Translations under genes and position numbers: made by a program | The notes under the pieces: generated by a model | Database searches by the model: none | Seen by the model: the letters and a program-made list of their open reading frames with translations, nothing else | Told to the model about the DNA's origin: nothing | Source of the DNA: Epithemia pelagica | Taxonomy: Eukaryota; Bacillariophyta; Bacillariophyceae; Surirellales; Surirellaceae | Assembly: GCA_946965045.2 (NCBI GenBank) | Contig: OX337230.1 | Location: 744,001-808,000, forward strand | Direction of reading: 5' to 3' | Length of the DNA: 64,000 nucleotides | In this document: positions 53,446 to 64,000 of the stretch, in pieces | Position numbering within the stretch: position 1 is the first letter of the stretch | Layout of the letters: each line of letters starts with the position of its first letter

Positions 53446-53698
53446 AGGTAGTGCGCAGAAACAGGAAATTATGAAAAAGTAGGCTGAAAGAAAGACTACA
53501 TTCAATGGACGGAGGATTTCCAATACGTTTTCATTCTCAGGTCACTGAATACTGACAAAGCCTTCAATATCCGGTGCAAGTCACGATACGGATACTGCCA
53601 AGTAGCATATTCGACAATTGCTGTCGAAGGGAATTGTTTTGAATTGATAGTACCACAACCAATACTCCTTTTCATGCTGCACTGTAAAATGCAGTGAT

Positions 53699-54070
53699 TC
53701 ATAGGGAGGTTGTTGTTGTCGTCGTCGTTGCGCTAGAAGTCGTCTCTGCCTTGGTGGTACCACCAGCTCGTCGTTTCGCATTGCATGACTTGGAGCAACA
53801 CGTGACTTCGTCCCAACAGCGTTCCCATTTCTTGCGCCAAGTGAATGGCCGTTTGCAAACGACACAGATCTTGCTCGGCAAATGTTCCTTGGCCACGGTC
53901 TTGCCCTTTTGGTTCTTCATCAAGACAAAGGCTGTCGAATGATACCAGTGCGTCGTGGTGAACCAGAATGAAGAAGGATTGATGATTGAAGGAGTCCTTG
54001 GCACTGAGAAAAGTCGATTGCACGTTGTCGAAACCAACAGAGAACACCAACGTAGAACAGCAGCTCGCAT
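53699..54070 (-). CDS. Second DUF2256 zinc-finger protein
   Basis: 123 residues from ATG 54070 ([19 protein letters not shown]), or 73 from an internal ATG at 53920. The DUF2256 domain ([17 protein letters not shown] ... [11 protein letters not shown]) is close to that of 48155-48706, also at DNA level, so the two are recent paralogues. The N-terminus differs: Arg/Ser-rich without acidic residues, resembling a mitochondrial presequence rather than a plastid signal. The C-terminus ends in a Thr run. The paralogues flank the Ski2 helicase gene, one on each side and both on the minus strand. Function unknown. Confidence 0.65.
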   Translation of the reverse strand: MRAAVLRWCSLLVSTTCNRLFSVPRTPSIINPSSFWFTTTHWYHSTAFVLMKNQKGKTVAKEHLPSKICVVCKRPFTWRKKWERCWDEVTCCSKSCNAKRRAGGTTKAETTSSATTTTTTTSL

Positions 54071-54848
54071 TGCTTCGACAGGGGGGATTTGTTAGACACA
54101 CCCGTGTGTGTGCCCTTGCCGTGTCCGTTTTCCGACCAAAGGAAATCAATCAAGCGCCGTGAGGGTGTCTTCTGCTCATCATCGTTTCCACTCAGTGTTG
54201 AACGCAGACCTCTCAAGTCGATGAGAACAAAGAAAGCAGACATACATGCCAATGCCACCTCATCGTGGAATCGCAAAAGAAGACTGATGTTTGAATCACG
54301 GACACGATCGCTTTGGTCGCGTTTTTCAATGTTCCTCTTGGGCAAAGTGCAAAGTTACCTTCAGATGCTTGTCGTGCTCATGCTCATGCCATAGTCGTAT
54401 TTAGGGGATGGGTTGCTTGTAGTCGCGTGGTTCTGAAGATGTTGGTCTGCGAGGGTTTGAATGCTTTTCACATGGCGACGTACCAGAATGCTGCCCGTGT
54501 AGGATCATCTAATGGCTTTGGAACCGGAACCGGAACTTAGTCCTCTAGACTTTGAGAAGTTCATACTCATGTATGCCAAGTGCGAACTGACTTTCAGAAT
54601 GCATGTGTAGTTGTGAACTGCGGAGACATCCTACTCCTATTTGTTGCCAGAAAGGACCTATGCCATTAAGGAATGGATAGACGAAATGCTATGTCATGGA
54701 GACTTGTGATCGTCCCATCAGTGCGCCACCGTGCAAACCACACGCCAAAGCCAAAAAGAATTCTGCCTGACAGCCAAAAAGATACCCCAAGGAGGATACC
54801 ACACACCACGAGAGACGCCGACATTGATCGTTCGACAGAGGAATTACC
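54071..54848. other. Intergenic region
   Basis: 778 bp between the second DUF2256 gene and the bL21m gene, holding both promoters. Short frames on both strands have no recognisable domains. No repeats are seen. Confidence 0.5.
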
Positions 54849-56174
54849 ATGACATCGATCGCCACAGTGGCGACCTGTGTTCGACGGTCACGTTCCGTTT
54901 CTGCTAGTGGAACATCATGGTCTCGACACTTTTCAGACGCTGGCAAAACACGAGCAGCCGCATCCATGACATTTGAATCCTCACAACAGAGTGACAGCAG
55001 CAGCACCAAGTTCCGAGACAGTAGTCGTAGTTCCACAAATGAGCTAGCACGACGCTTTGACTGGAATCGCACTGGAAGCCGAGCTGCTCGTTCATCTTCG
55101 CTCAACATTAGCAATCCCCGCTTTTCGTCAACGTTTCATCAAGGACGAGGTGCTGATATCGTTCCAGGCACACTGTCGATTCGGTCCCATGGAAAAAGCA
55201 CATCCTCCGTACGGACTGTCTTTAGTGTCGGTCCTCGATACCAAGCCATCAAGGTACCCAAATGGAAGAAGGCTCCTATAGAACCAGAAAAGAGTCGTTT
55301 CTTTGTAGTACATCATGGAGACGCCTACAAAAAATCCATGGATGGTTACCATGGCATGACCTTGCAAAAGGCACAGAAGTTGGGAAAAGGGAAGGATGAT
55401 CCCATGTTCAATCCGTTTGAGGAAGATGAGTTAAAGGAGCAACGTCTTCTTGCCGAAGAGATGGAAGGGCAAGAAGACGGAGAGGAGGGCGAAAATGACC
55501 AAATGGTGGGTCTCAACGAAGAAGAAGAAGAGGAATTTATCGAAGACGATGAGGATGAATATTCACAAGAAATCACTGAAGAGCAAATGTCAAAGATGAG
55601 TCTGGAAGAGCTGGCACTTGTCAAGTACAATGCCGATGGATCCATTCGTCGCAAGGCGTCCCAAAAGTATATTCTTTCGGCCGGTGCTCCCGCTGGTGGC
55701 ACCTTTGCCATTGTGGAAATGGCTGGATCGCAATTCAAGGTCACCCAGGATGATTTACTCATTGTCCACCGGTTAAAGGGCGAACAATTCAAAGTTGGAT
55801 CGGTCCATGCCTTTGATACGGTAATGTTGGCTGGATCGACGCATTTGACCTTGGTCGGTGCCCCCTATGTCCGTGGTGCCAAGGTTCATGCCATGGTGGA
55901 AGAAATCACCATGGATAAAAAGGATATCATCTTCAAGAAGCGACGTCGAAAGAGTTCGCAGCGCAAACGAGGCTACCGAAGAGATGTCACCTTTTTGCGT
56001 ATTTCGGACATTGAATTTCCCGAGGAGTTTGCCAATCATGAATATACTCCACGGATCAAACCGGACTTATTGCCACCCCGACGAGATCCTCGTCTCGCAA
56101 AAGAAGCGGCAAACAAAGATGGCGACGATGATGAAGAAGAAGGAGAATCAGAGGAATCGGATCGAGCGGCCTAG
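54849..56174 (+). CDS. Mitochondrial large-subunit ribosomal protein bL21m
   Basis: 441 residues from ATG 54849 (MTSIATVATCVRRSRSVSAS), an Arg/Ser/Ala-rich leader typical of mitochondrial import. The bL21 domain sits at ~285-395: GTFAIVEMAGSQFKVTQDD, LIVHRLKGEQFKVGS, VMLAGSTHLTLVGAPYV, then the basic FKKRRRKSSQRKRGYRRD and VTFLRISDIEF. bL21 binds 23S-type rRNA of the large subunit. The protein is far longer than bacterial L21 (~100 residues) because of a ~190-residue insert that is extremely acidic (GLNEEEEEEFIEDDEDEYSQ) and an acidic C-terminal tail. Such additions are common in protist mitoribosomes. Plastid L21 is less likely because there is no signal peptide. Confidence 0.85.
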   Translation: MTSIATVATCVRRSRSVSASGTSWSRHFSDAGKTRAAASMTFESSQQSDSSSTKFRDSSRSSTNELARRFDWNRTGSRAARSSSLNISNPRFSSTFHQGRGADIVPGTLSIRSHGKSTSSVRTVFSVGPRYQAIKVPKWKKAPIEPEKSRFFVVHHGDAYKKSMDGYHGMTLQKAQKLGKGKDDPMFNPFEEDELKEQRLLAEEMEGQEDGEEGENDQMVGLNEEEEEEFIEDDEDEYSQEITEEQMSKMSLEELALVKYNADGSIRRKASQKYILSAGAPAGGTFAIVEMAGSQFKVTQDDLLIVHRLKGEQFKVGSVHAFDTVMLAGSTHLTLVGAPYVRGAKVHAMVEEITMDKKDIIFKKRRRKSSQRKRGYRRDVTFLRISDIEFPEEFANHEYTPRIKPDLLPPRRDPRLAKEAANKDGDDDEEEGESEESDRAA

Positions 56175-56439
56175 GGCGGTCGTCCGGAACATGGTTGTTT
56201 GTCGCAAAGGATGGCATCAACCGTAACACAAAAATAAATAGTAACGGGATGACGAACGATTGGAACCACATCAAAAGTCTCAAATGCCAAAAGACATTGT
56301 TTTACTCTTCCTTAGTCTACATGTATGTATGTACCTTTATCTTGTTCTGAAGGAAGGGCTGCTGGATTGATTGAGAGCTCTTCCAGTCGCTCCTCAAGCG
56401 ACCAGGACTTCTACCGTAGGTCTCCAATTCTTCTTCTCT
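56175..56439. other. Intergenic, 3' flank of bL21m
   Basis: 265 bp with no recognisable feature. Confidence 0.5.
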
Positions 56440-56628
56440 TCAACTAAAGGAAATCGTATTGACATCACCATTCTTGCTTTCCACATAGGAAAAGACAATG
56501 GGTAGAATCAAAACACAAACGGAGTAAATCTTGGCCATGATTTGCGCAAACAAGCGATCGGCAGCATTGTTGACACTGTCCCACACGGGAGTGCCCAGGA
56601 GCATGGACACGACGTAATAGACCGTGTA
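56440..56628 (-). pseudogene. Possible host membrane-protein exon cut by the Copia insertion
   Basis: On the minus strand, right after the Copia 3' end and target duplication, a frame reads YTVYYVVSMLLGTPVWDSV, then MAKIYSVCVLILPIVFSYVE, to TGA at 56442-56440. The hydrophobic periodicity looks like the end of a membrane protein. The same frame stays open for several codons into the sequence on the far side of the element (LFFLV). I do not recognise the family, and the frame is short, so chance is possible. Confidence 0.3.
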
Positions 56629-56633
56629 AACAA

Positions 56634-56707
56634 TCTACGTCGCTAATCATTCGTGATTGATGAGTCTTGTTGCCGAGTATAAGCTTGCTACCCCAGCTAT
56701 AGTCGCA
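56634..56707 (-). repeat. Copia 3' LTR (74 bp)
   Basis: Matches 63575-63648 with about two mismatches. It starts TGCGACTATAG on the minus strand and ends at the AACAA target duplication. The element end is GA rather than the usual CA. Confidence 0.75.
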
Positions 56708-56732
56708 CTCCCTCTCAAGCGCAATATCTCGG

Positions 56733-59700
56733 CTACCATCCACACAGTAGCTTCCGAATTGTTTCAAATGTATCTTTCGTCAGACCCTTTGTCATGATGT
56801 CTGCACGTTGTTTCGATGTCTCGATCTTTTCAACCGTGACTCGATTCGGCTTTAAGTGCGATCGAAACCAGTGCATTCGAATCGCATAGAACTTTGATCT
56901 TGGTGTGAACCTGCCCGGCTCCATGTTCGCGAGCGTCAGGGCACCATTGTTATCTTCCCACACTGTGGTCTTGAATTTTGTGCTCTGATCTTCTGTCATG
57001 CCGACACCTCGTGCCACAGTTTTCAGAAGTTCCAGAAGAGGCAACACAGATTTCATCGCCACACTGAGCGCTGTGTATTCCGCCTCCATTGTTGATGTTG
57101 CAATATCCGATTGCAACTTGCTTTGCCAAATGACTGGATAGTTTGCGATGCAAATGGCAAACCCAGTTCGGCTCTTGACACATGACGGATCCATCTTATC
57201 CTCATGTGGCCACAGACCCGCGAAGTCTGCATCAACGTAACAATCAACGTTGAGATTGTCGTAAGTTGGACGGAGGATGAGTCCTTTCTCCATTGTCCCT
57301 TTCAAGTATTGTCCGATCCTTTCTAACGCTTCTTCGTGTGTTGTCTTAGGATCATGGGTGTATCGTGCACATTGACTGACGGCATATGTGATGTCGGGTC
57401 TTGAATGTGCTTGCAAGTATTGCAGCATTCCAATGACACTTGGATAGCTGAATTTGCACTGTGCTGGAGTCCCATTTTTGTTTGCCACCAGAGGATCCTT
57501 CGATGCTGGTGTCCGTTTCATGGGTTTGTCTCCAATGTGAAGTGCCTCCACAATTCGCTTGATCAGGCCCTTCTGCGTCAACGTGATAGTACCATCACTA
57601 TCGTTGCGTTCAATGTGTACGCCGAGAAATCCGGCTACACTGTCTTCGATCTCGAGTGTCACATTCTGTTGATTCTGGAGTTTCCCAAGAAACTCATCAA
57701 TCCACTCGCGTTTGGGGCTGTAAATCAATGTGTCGTCCACATAGACCAGCACGATTATTTTGTCGGACATGAACAGACACGGGTCAATGTGTTCCTGCGA
57801 CTTGAGTCCGACTTGTTCCAATTTGCTTTTCAGATGAAGGAAGAAGTTGCGTGGTGCCTGCTTTAGGCCATACAACGATCAAGTAAGTTTCAAAACTTTC
57901 CCTGGTTGTGCAAACCCTCTCGGCATCTCAACATACACGCCACTTTTCTTTTGTTCTTCTTCTGTCATCTTGTCCCAATTGGGATCCTTGTCAATCGGCG
58001 CATGTACAAATACTGCCGTGTAATCAACTTGTACCGTGGACAGATTCAAAATGATGGAAAGAATCATCATCAGGCGCACAGTCGTCCAATTCACAACGGG
58101 TGCAAACGTGTCGAAGAAATCGACTCCTTCGACTTGTTTGTCCCCCCGTGCACAAAACCGTGCTTTCAATTTGCGTACGGATCCATCGGGATACCGTTTG
58201 CACTTGAACGCCCACGTGCCAGGTAAGACATTCATCCATGTCTCTCTTGCCACGACTTCCCATGCTTTCATCTTCTCATGAAGCGTGTTGTATTCTTTCT
58301 TGCAAGCCTCCCAGTACCCTTCTTTGTCGGGACCGTTCATGGCTTGTTCCCATGAGGGATTGTCTGCAGCATCGGCTTTGGTTGCCAATGCCATAGGATG
58401 CATCTCTTCAATCCAGCGTGTGTCCGGATCTGTATGACGATCCAGCCACAGGTCCATTGCCAATAGGTCTTTGGATTTGGACGCGATTGCGCTGGTCAGA
58501 GTGTCCCAGGTAAGGGATTGGAGGAACTGTGCATTCAACAGCTCTCGTCTCACTTTTTGCTTTGGCCTTGTTGACCCACGAGGAAAGTAAGCAGTCGATG
58601 CCCACAATCGCTCATCGAACAAGTGACGATTGGGACGACGTTCTCTTTTGCCTCTTCCATGTGATTCTGGATCGGGTTCGGCAAAGTGCCTATTACGGCG
58701 TTCAATCTCTTCTTGTTTTGTCGTGCTGTCATCGTCTGAGTCGTCTTCAAAAACGATCTCATGTTCTTCCTCGTTGGCTTCTCCCTCTGGAGGCAACAAT
58801 TCACCATTTGGAGCTCCCTCTGGAGGTAACAATCCACCTGTTGGATCTTGGCTTGGCAATTCACCGGGTTCTGGAGGTGGTTCTGGTCCTTGCCCTCGCT
58901 CTGTTGGCTGTTCCAGTGGAGGTTGGAATCGAACATGGTTCCTTACAGCTCGGTCTCTGTCTCTCCCCCCGTCAACAGACGTTGGAACAGGAACAATGGG
59001 TAAAGGTGGAGTGGGCAATGGACGAGGAGGACGTGACTGACGTCGGGCATGCCGTTCCGCAATCTCGGAATCGGTCATCCACTCGTCTCCAAGCTCCAAG
59101 TGACCATCATCATCGTCTTCGTCAGGCAGGTTAGATTCAGTGCCCGCCGCTAGCAGACGTTGCCAAAAATCACCGTTCAAATTTGGCTCATCTAAGAGCC
59201 CGCCAGAATCGGTATTAGGGACCGTAGAGAATAAATCATCGTAGACCACATGATACTGTGAGCTGATGAATCCCGAGCGAAGATTGAGTACACGACCAAC
59301 AGTAGTAGAATGGTTGGGCGAAATCCCAAGAAACTGACCACGTCGTGCCTTGGCTTGCCATTTAGGCAACTTCTTGCCATCTTGAAGTTTGGGGTCCAGG
59401 ACGTATACAGGACATCCCCATACGTGACTCCGCTGAAGGTGGTGAAAATCGGAGAATGTGATGCCAGAGAAGATTTCGAGTGGAGCGATGTTCGTCCGGC
59501 GATTCGGAAGGTGGTTCCAGAGCCAGACGGCGTGCTCAACGGCAAAGGGCCAAAGATGCAAATGCATTTGCTCGGGCCAGTGAATGGTCGCGTGTAGTAA
59601 CATAGTACGGGCCCAAGACATCGTGGTCTTTACTGCCCTTTCCGCGACTCCATTCTGGTGATGTGCCCCAACACCTGAGAAGCTGATACGTTGACCACTT

Positions 59701-62700
59701 CCGTGTACATGGTTCAGGAATTCTTCTCGGCCAAACGGCGCATTATCGGCGCGGTACTCTCGTATCTTGACACTGTATTCATCCGCGAACCGCTCAAACT
59801 TCTTCTTTGAACTGATCGTCTCACCAACTCGTAGGGACACTTGGTTCGCCAAGAAAATCATGCCAGAGGCATGGTCGACAAACAGAGTTCCCCCTCTATA
59901 CTGTTCTTTGGTCCTCTCTTTTCCATACGTGTGAGGAAGACGTCCACGAATCGTTGATTCGTATTGATCAATCGAAACACAATCTCCTGGTTGAAGGTGC
60001 TCCCTCTTGAGCATACTGTCTTTCCCATCCACCAATCCACCGTGATTCGAATGAGGCGTCCGGCGATGTTGCTTCCCGAGCATACAAGCTGCGCACAAAG
60101 GTATGACGCAACTTGTTGTCTTCGCTTCTTTTGTCTCCAGCACTAACCGTCGACTGGTTGCTTTTGGATCTCGACAGAGCGTCTGAATCCATTGCATGTT
60201 GGCATGGCCAAGCTTCCAGTGCCATAGCAAGAGCTCCCTTTGCGATGCCGTCAAGTTCTGGTTAGTCTCGTCGGCCACATTCATCAAGCCACTGTGATTT
60301 GCCGTGGACAAGGCCGACTTGACGGAATATCCATCACCCAGCATCGTTGCATCTTCGAAGGTAGGTCCCATTTGATTCACATTCCCTGTGAGCATAAAGG
60401 GAAGATTACTACCGGAGTTATACGGAAATTCTAACCATGTCCCATCCGGGATTTGCAACTGCGTTTTCTTGTGGTCGAGTACCAGTTTTCCAGCTTGCTG
60501 TTCTTGGAAGAACGTTTGCGGGCTGAACAAACGAATCGAGGCTTCTGGTACGTAGTATGCTTTCGTCTTGATCGTTCGAGCTACCCCCATAACATCTCTA
60601 ACCATCCATTGGACCGTGCCAAAACCTCGGACTGCTGTTGTTCCAGACAATCCATTCAACGATGAGATTTCGGCCGGTTGAATTGGTCCGACGAAGTCTT
60701 GGAGATTTGGCGTCAACGATTTGGACGCTCCGGAATCGATCACAATGGGAAGCACATCTTGTTCTCGTTGACTCATGTACACCGTCATGCGACGGGACAA
60801 TTCGCCAATAGTCTCACTATTCAAACCAGAACAATCAACCTGATTCAACGGGACAGTGACGGCTTGAAAACTTTTCAGTTGTCCAAAATTGGCTGCTGCA
60901 ACCATGCTTTGTCGCAACATCAGTTTCCAAGGGGTCTTTCGTCTTGTAAGGTCAGCTCCAAGCCACGCCCCATGACTCAACAATTTGATTGTCTGCCACT
61001 GACGAACTGGATCGACTTGTGGTAGCAAGGAATCGTCCTTCAGGGCCAAACTCCAAAGCGACAATCCACCAAAGATTTGGTCTCGAAGAGTCTTCGTCGT
61101 GTCGTTTGTCGCTCCCTCTGGAGACGACGTTCTCTGGTTGGTCCAGTTGTCCCAGTCGTCCGTGTTGTACCAAAGACAAGGACGGTTGTTTCGCCAGATC
61201 ACACGATGGACTCGACGTCTTGCTTTCATTTTGAGGCCATAGGAGCGTACCGATTGTCTCAAACGAGGTTTCGGCGGTCTTGGTGGAGTGCTCACAGCAT
61301 GAGCAGCTGTGGCTCCGGACTTGGAGTCTTGCTCGACCAAGCTCATGGCACAACAAAGGCCTGTGAACAAGGCGAGATACAGTAGGAATAACCACGGCAG
61401 ATAAAGCCAAAATAGGTCCCCCATCCCCCTCATGAGCGCACAGTCGAGTAAGGATGAGAAGATAGAGGTCGCCCAGGTTTCCCTCCTGGGACCATAGCGA
61501 TGATATGGGCGGCCTACACCAGATGGACCGTCCAAAGACGCCACCCAGCGGCCACCCCATCAGGAGAAATGCTCCACGAGACTGCGGAGCAACTGGTCGA
61601 CGGAGCGAGCCACGTTTGCGACTGCAGCATCGAGCTCAGCGCGATTGACAGTAGAACCAGCCACAGGACCAGTCGCTCCGGTGAGCGTGCTGGTAGTGCT
61701 GGCGCCGTCGGCTCGCGCGGCATGAGCACTCGCATCTTGGTTGGAAGAATGCGTCCGATCTGGAACCCAGCGATGTGTGCGATGGTTGTAGAACATATGT
61801 TTTCCATCAATCACGCGTCGATTTCGCTCGTCCGACTTTGGAGGCGCCCACTTTCCAGATGCACCACCTGCTCCAGAATTTGAGGAACTCGTCCCATTGG
61901 CTGCCTTCTTAGAACCAAACTTCTCTTTGTTCGCAGCAATCTTCTGTTCGTTGCGGGGTTCCGTGCACTTCGGTGCTGTATGTCCCGGCTTTCCACAATT
62001 CCAACAAATTGGTTGGGATTTGCCATTGCCCGAAGAGGCAGTATTGGCAGCTTTCTTGGCATCTTCTTGGGCATTGAACACGGAGTTCTTTCCCTTCGTT
62101 TTAGAACCGTGCCAGTCATTACTGCTGCATAATTCATTATACTTAGTTTCGGCTAAGCGAAGCAAAACATCAACTTCCAATCCACCAGTGTCATCAGGAT
62201 CACCTTGAAGTTTACCGATGTCCCGTGCCATTGTGTAAGTTTGCTCGATATAGCGGAAATAGGAGTTAAATTTGCCAACGGATGAAGTTTGCATGACCTT
62301 TAGCGCTTGCTGATTAAAACGCTCTGGAACTTTCTTGACCCATTTCAAGTTTCAAGCGCTTGTGTGCACCACGGATTAAACTTACAACACGAAGAACATT
62401 TTCACCTTGAAACTCATTGATCTTCAAATTCTTAACCAAGTCTTTCAAATGATCAATAGCGGCTTCCGAACTTGAAACTAGAATGTTCATCATAATGACG
62501 AAGAGCAGCGGACCCCCTTGTTGAATGGTAGGGTAAGTCTCAAACTGTTCGTAGCATTTTTCAAACAGACTTTGAGTCATGTTATTTTCCAGATGCTTGT
62601 AGGTCAGTACCAAATTCTCCCGGTACCAATCCTTCTTGGTCCAGCGGCGATACCATTCACAACTGGCTGCAACTTCATCGGGAGTAACTTCCTCATAATT

Positions 62701-63309
62701 TAAATATAGATCTACAGTACGAGACTCAATACTCCGGGATCCCTTCGACTTGGGGAACACAATTGTGAACACGTCATGCATATCGTAAACCATATGCGTG
62801 TCCTTGGTCTTGGAAATCATGATGGCAGTGTTATAACACTCATCCAACTTCTTTTCATCGGTCAAACTCATACTCGTGAAAGTATATTTCGTTTGCGATG
62901 TCTTCACGGCTTCCTTGAAGAGATCTTGTTTCTTCTCCGAGGACATCTTCTCCCTGTTCTCTTTCTAATGTAGAGGTCCTTGATCCGCGACACCATATCC
63001 CCTTGAACCTGGTTCCACCAGCTCAACTGCCAGTCCCCCAACCATGAATTGGGTATCTGTATCTAACGGGTAGTCATCGCTCTTTGAACTCTTATCCGAA
63101 TTGTTTTCATCGCTTGTTCTTCTTTGTCTTCTCTCATTAGGACCCTGAAGCGTTTCGTCGAGTGTTCAGAATCCAAAGTCGGATTCCCGATAGCCGGTTC
63201 CAGTCTGGTCTTCCGCTGAGGCGTCTTGATAGTCCTCATCGTCTCCCGTGTTAGCCGGTGCAGCACCTGAAGCGGGTGAAACATTTGCCGAGTCTTCTGC
63301 TCGCGCCAT
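56733..63309 (-). pseudogene. Copia gag-pol polyprotein with stops and a frameshift
   Basis: Translation probably began at ATG 63309 (MARAEDSANVSPASGAA). Lesions in order are TGA 63168-63166, TAG 62967-62965, a one-base frameshift near 62340 (gag), TGA 61562-61560 at the gag/pol boundary with pol continuing in the same frame, and TGA 57881-57879 in the reverse transcriptase. Gag has a zinc knuckle (CWNCGKPGHTAPKC). Pol shows protease VIDSGASKSLTP; integrase HHCC (WHWKLGHANM ... CAACMLGKQH), Asp residues in FVDHASGMI and YRADNAPFG, and Glu in GVAERAVKT; reverse transcriptase YVDDTLIY; and RNase H CYVDADFAGLW and STMEAEYTAL. The TGA at the gag/pol boundary might be a readthrough site rather than damage; the others look like decay. 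ATG 62946 (MSSEKKQDLF) is an alternative gag start. Confidence 0.9.
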
Positions 63310-63574
63310 TGTTCTCACCTTCTCTCTGTCCTATCTTGCCAGAGCACTCACTTCCTTGACACCGTACGACCTTGGGAAACCTTCTACAGCGTAATACTTG
63401 GGCTCAGAACCTGCGAGTAGTGGAAAAGAACGGCGGTCTCTTTCCCATGGAGCAATCCGTAAAAGGATACTTATTCTGATAATCACTATTATGTTAGTCC
63501 TAAATTCTCACTAAATTCACTTGGATCTTTTCTTCAATATCTTTTGGATGAGTCATTCCATCCATTCGTTCACA
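63310..63574 (-). other. Copia 5' leader
   Basis: 265 bp between the 5' LTR and the inferred gag ATG. It should hold the primer-binding site next to the LTR; I could not match it to a tRNA. Confidence 0.5.
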
Positions 63575-63648
63575 TCTACGTCGCTCATCATTCGTGATTG
63601 ATGAGTCTTGTTGCCGAGTATAAGCTTGCTACCCCAGCTATACTCGCA
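63575..63648 (-). repeat. Copia 5' LTR (74 bp)
   Basis: Direct copy of 56634-56707 at an offset of 6941 bp, starting TGCGAGTATAG on the minus strand. The outer base borders the AACAA target duplication at 63649-63653. Confidence 0.75.
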
Positions 63649-63653
63649 AACAA

Positions 63654-64000
63654 GAAAAAACAAATGATTCCTCTCTAGAGATCGCGAAATAAAGATACGG
63701 GAACCGCTTCAAAGAACCTAGGCTTTCGAGCTTGTGGCGTGGTAAGTGGAACGAAACTGAATGTAAAAGATCCAAGGAAACACATGAATCTTTCGGCATT
63801 CAAGACATCGATCGGGGACTTTTACAGCTTCCGAATTTCTCCGTGTTCGCGACTTGTTTGTACATCCAAGCGCTGGAATAGGTCTACTACCAGGGAGTAT
63901 TGCAAATTGCAATCTTAGCACTATCCACAATGCTCTGCTTCATGGTAAAATTACCTCTAAGGAGTAATCTGACATTTCGATATCTCGTTGTTTGGACAGC
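63654..64000. other. Flank beyond the Copia element
   Basis: 347 bp with no clear gene. The short minus-strand frame at 63718-63930 has no recognisable domain. If the Copia element interrupted a gene, its upstream part would lie here or beyond the window. Confidence 0.4.

Larger units (their letters stand above)
56634..63648 (-). mobile_element. Full-length but inactive Copia LTR retrotransposon
   Basis: A 7015-bp element with 74-bp direct terminal repeats and a 5-bp target duplication AACAA (56629-56633 and 63649-63653). It has a polypurine tract (GAGAGGGAG, minus strand) next to the 3' LTR. The gag-pol order is protease, integrase, reverse transcriptase, RNase H, as in Ty1/Copia. The reading frame carries several stops and a frameshift. 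Confidence 0.9.

Overview
The window looks like nuclear DNA of a diatom, most likely a pennate one. The genes have short GT-AG introns (about 60-170 nt, one of about 500 nt). Predicted plastid proteins start with a signal peptide followed by an ASAFAP-like motif (ASGFAPV). There is a von Willebrand type D protein of a kind seen repeatedly in diatoms, a sphingolipid desaturase, and many Copia, tyrosine-recombinase, piggyBac-like and Harbinger-like transposons. I cannot name the species. Some genes were assembled by eye across introns; where the exon lengths sum to an intact frame I say so.

Layout. 1-3941: 3' part of a tyrosine-recombinase retrotransposon (RNase H, recombinase, split direct repeats). 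4078-9733: an inverted pair of dispersed repeats enclosing a small RVSF-motif protein gene and a spliced piggyBac-like transposase gene. 9.9-15.4 kb: a possible micro-gene, a double-hotdog acyl-CoA thioesterase and a C2/DEP membrane protein. 15.6-17.0 kb: a MITE-like element apparently inserted beside a Copia 3' remnant. 18.1-19.4 kb: a broken VWD gene. 19.8-33.6 kb: a FAS1 protein, a myosin with about 13 IQ motifs, and the CCR4-NOT scaffold NOT1 convergent with it. 34.1-40.3 kb: a CAAX-type membrane protease fused to an EF-hand, UDP-glucose dehydrogenase, and sphingolipid delta-4 desaturase.

40545-46119 is a self-contained DNA transposon with terminal inverted repeats of about 625 bp, each carrying an 8-bp minisatellite and hairpins. 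It encodes a DDE transposase and three unrelated accessory proteins, two of them interrupted by one in-frame stop codon. This is the least familiar system in the window.

46.3-56.2 kb: a plastid tocopherol-methyltransferase-like gene, a DUF2256 zinc-finger gene that shares its plastid leader and promoter block, a nine-exon Ski2-type RNA helicase with a GC-AG intron, a second DUF2256 copy, and mitochondrial ribosomal protein bL21. 56634-63648: a full-length but dead Copia element with 74-bp LTRs and a 5-bp target duplication (AACAA).

The host genes cover mRNA decay (NOT1, Ski2), lipid metabolism (thioesterase, desaturase, methyltransferase), cell-wall sugar supply (UGDH), transport (myosin) and organelle function. 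They do not form one pathway. About one third of the window is transposon-derived, and most of the damaged reading frames lie in or next to it.
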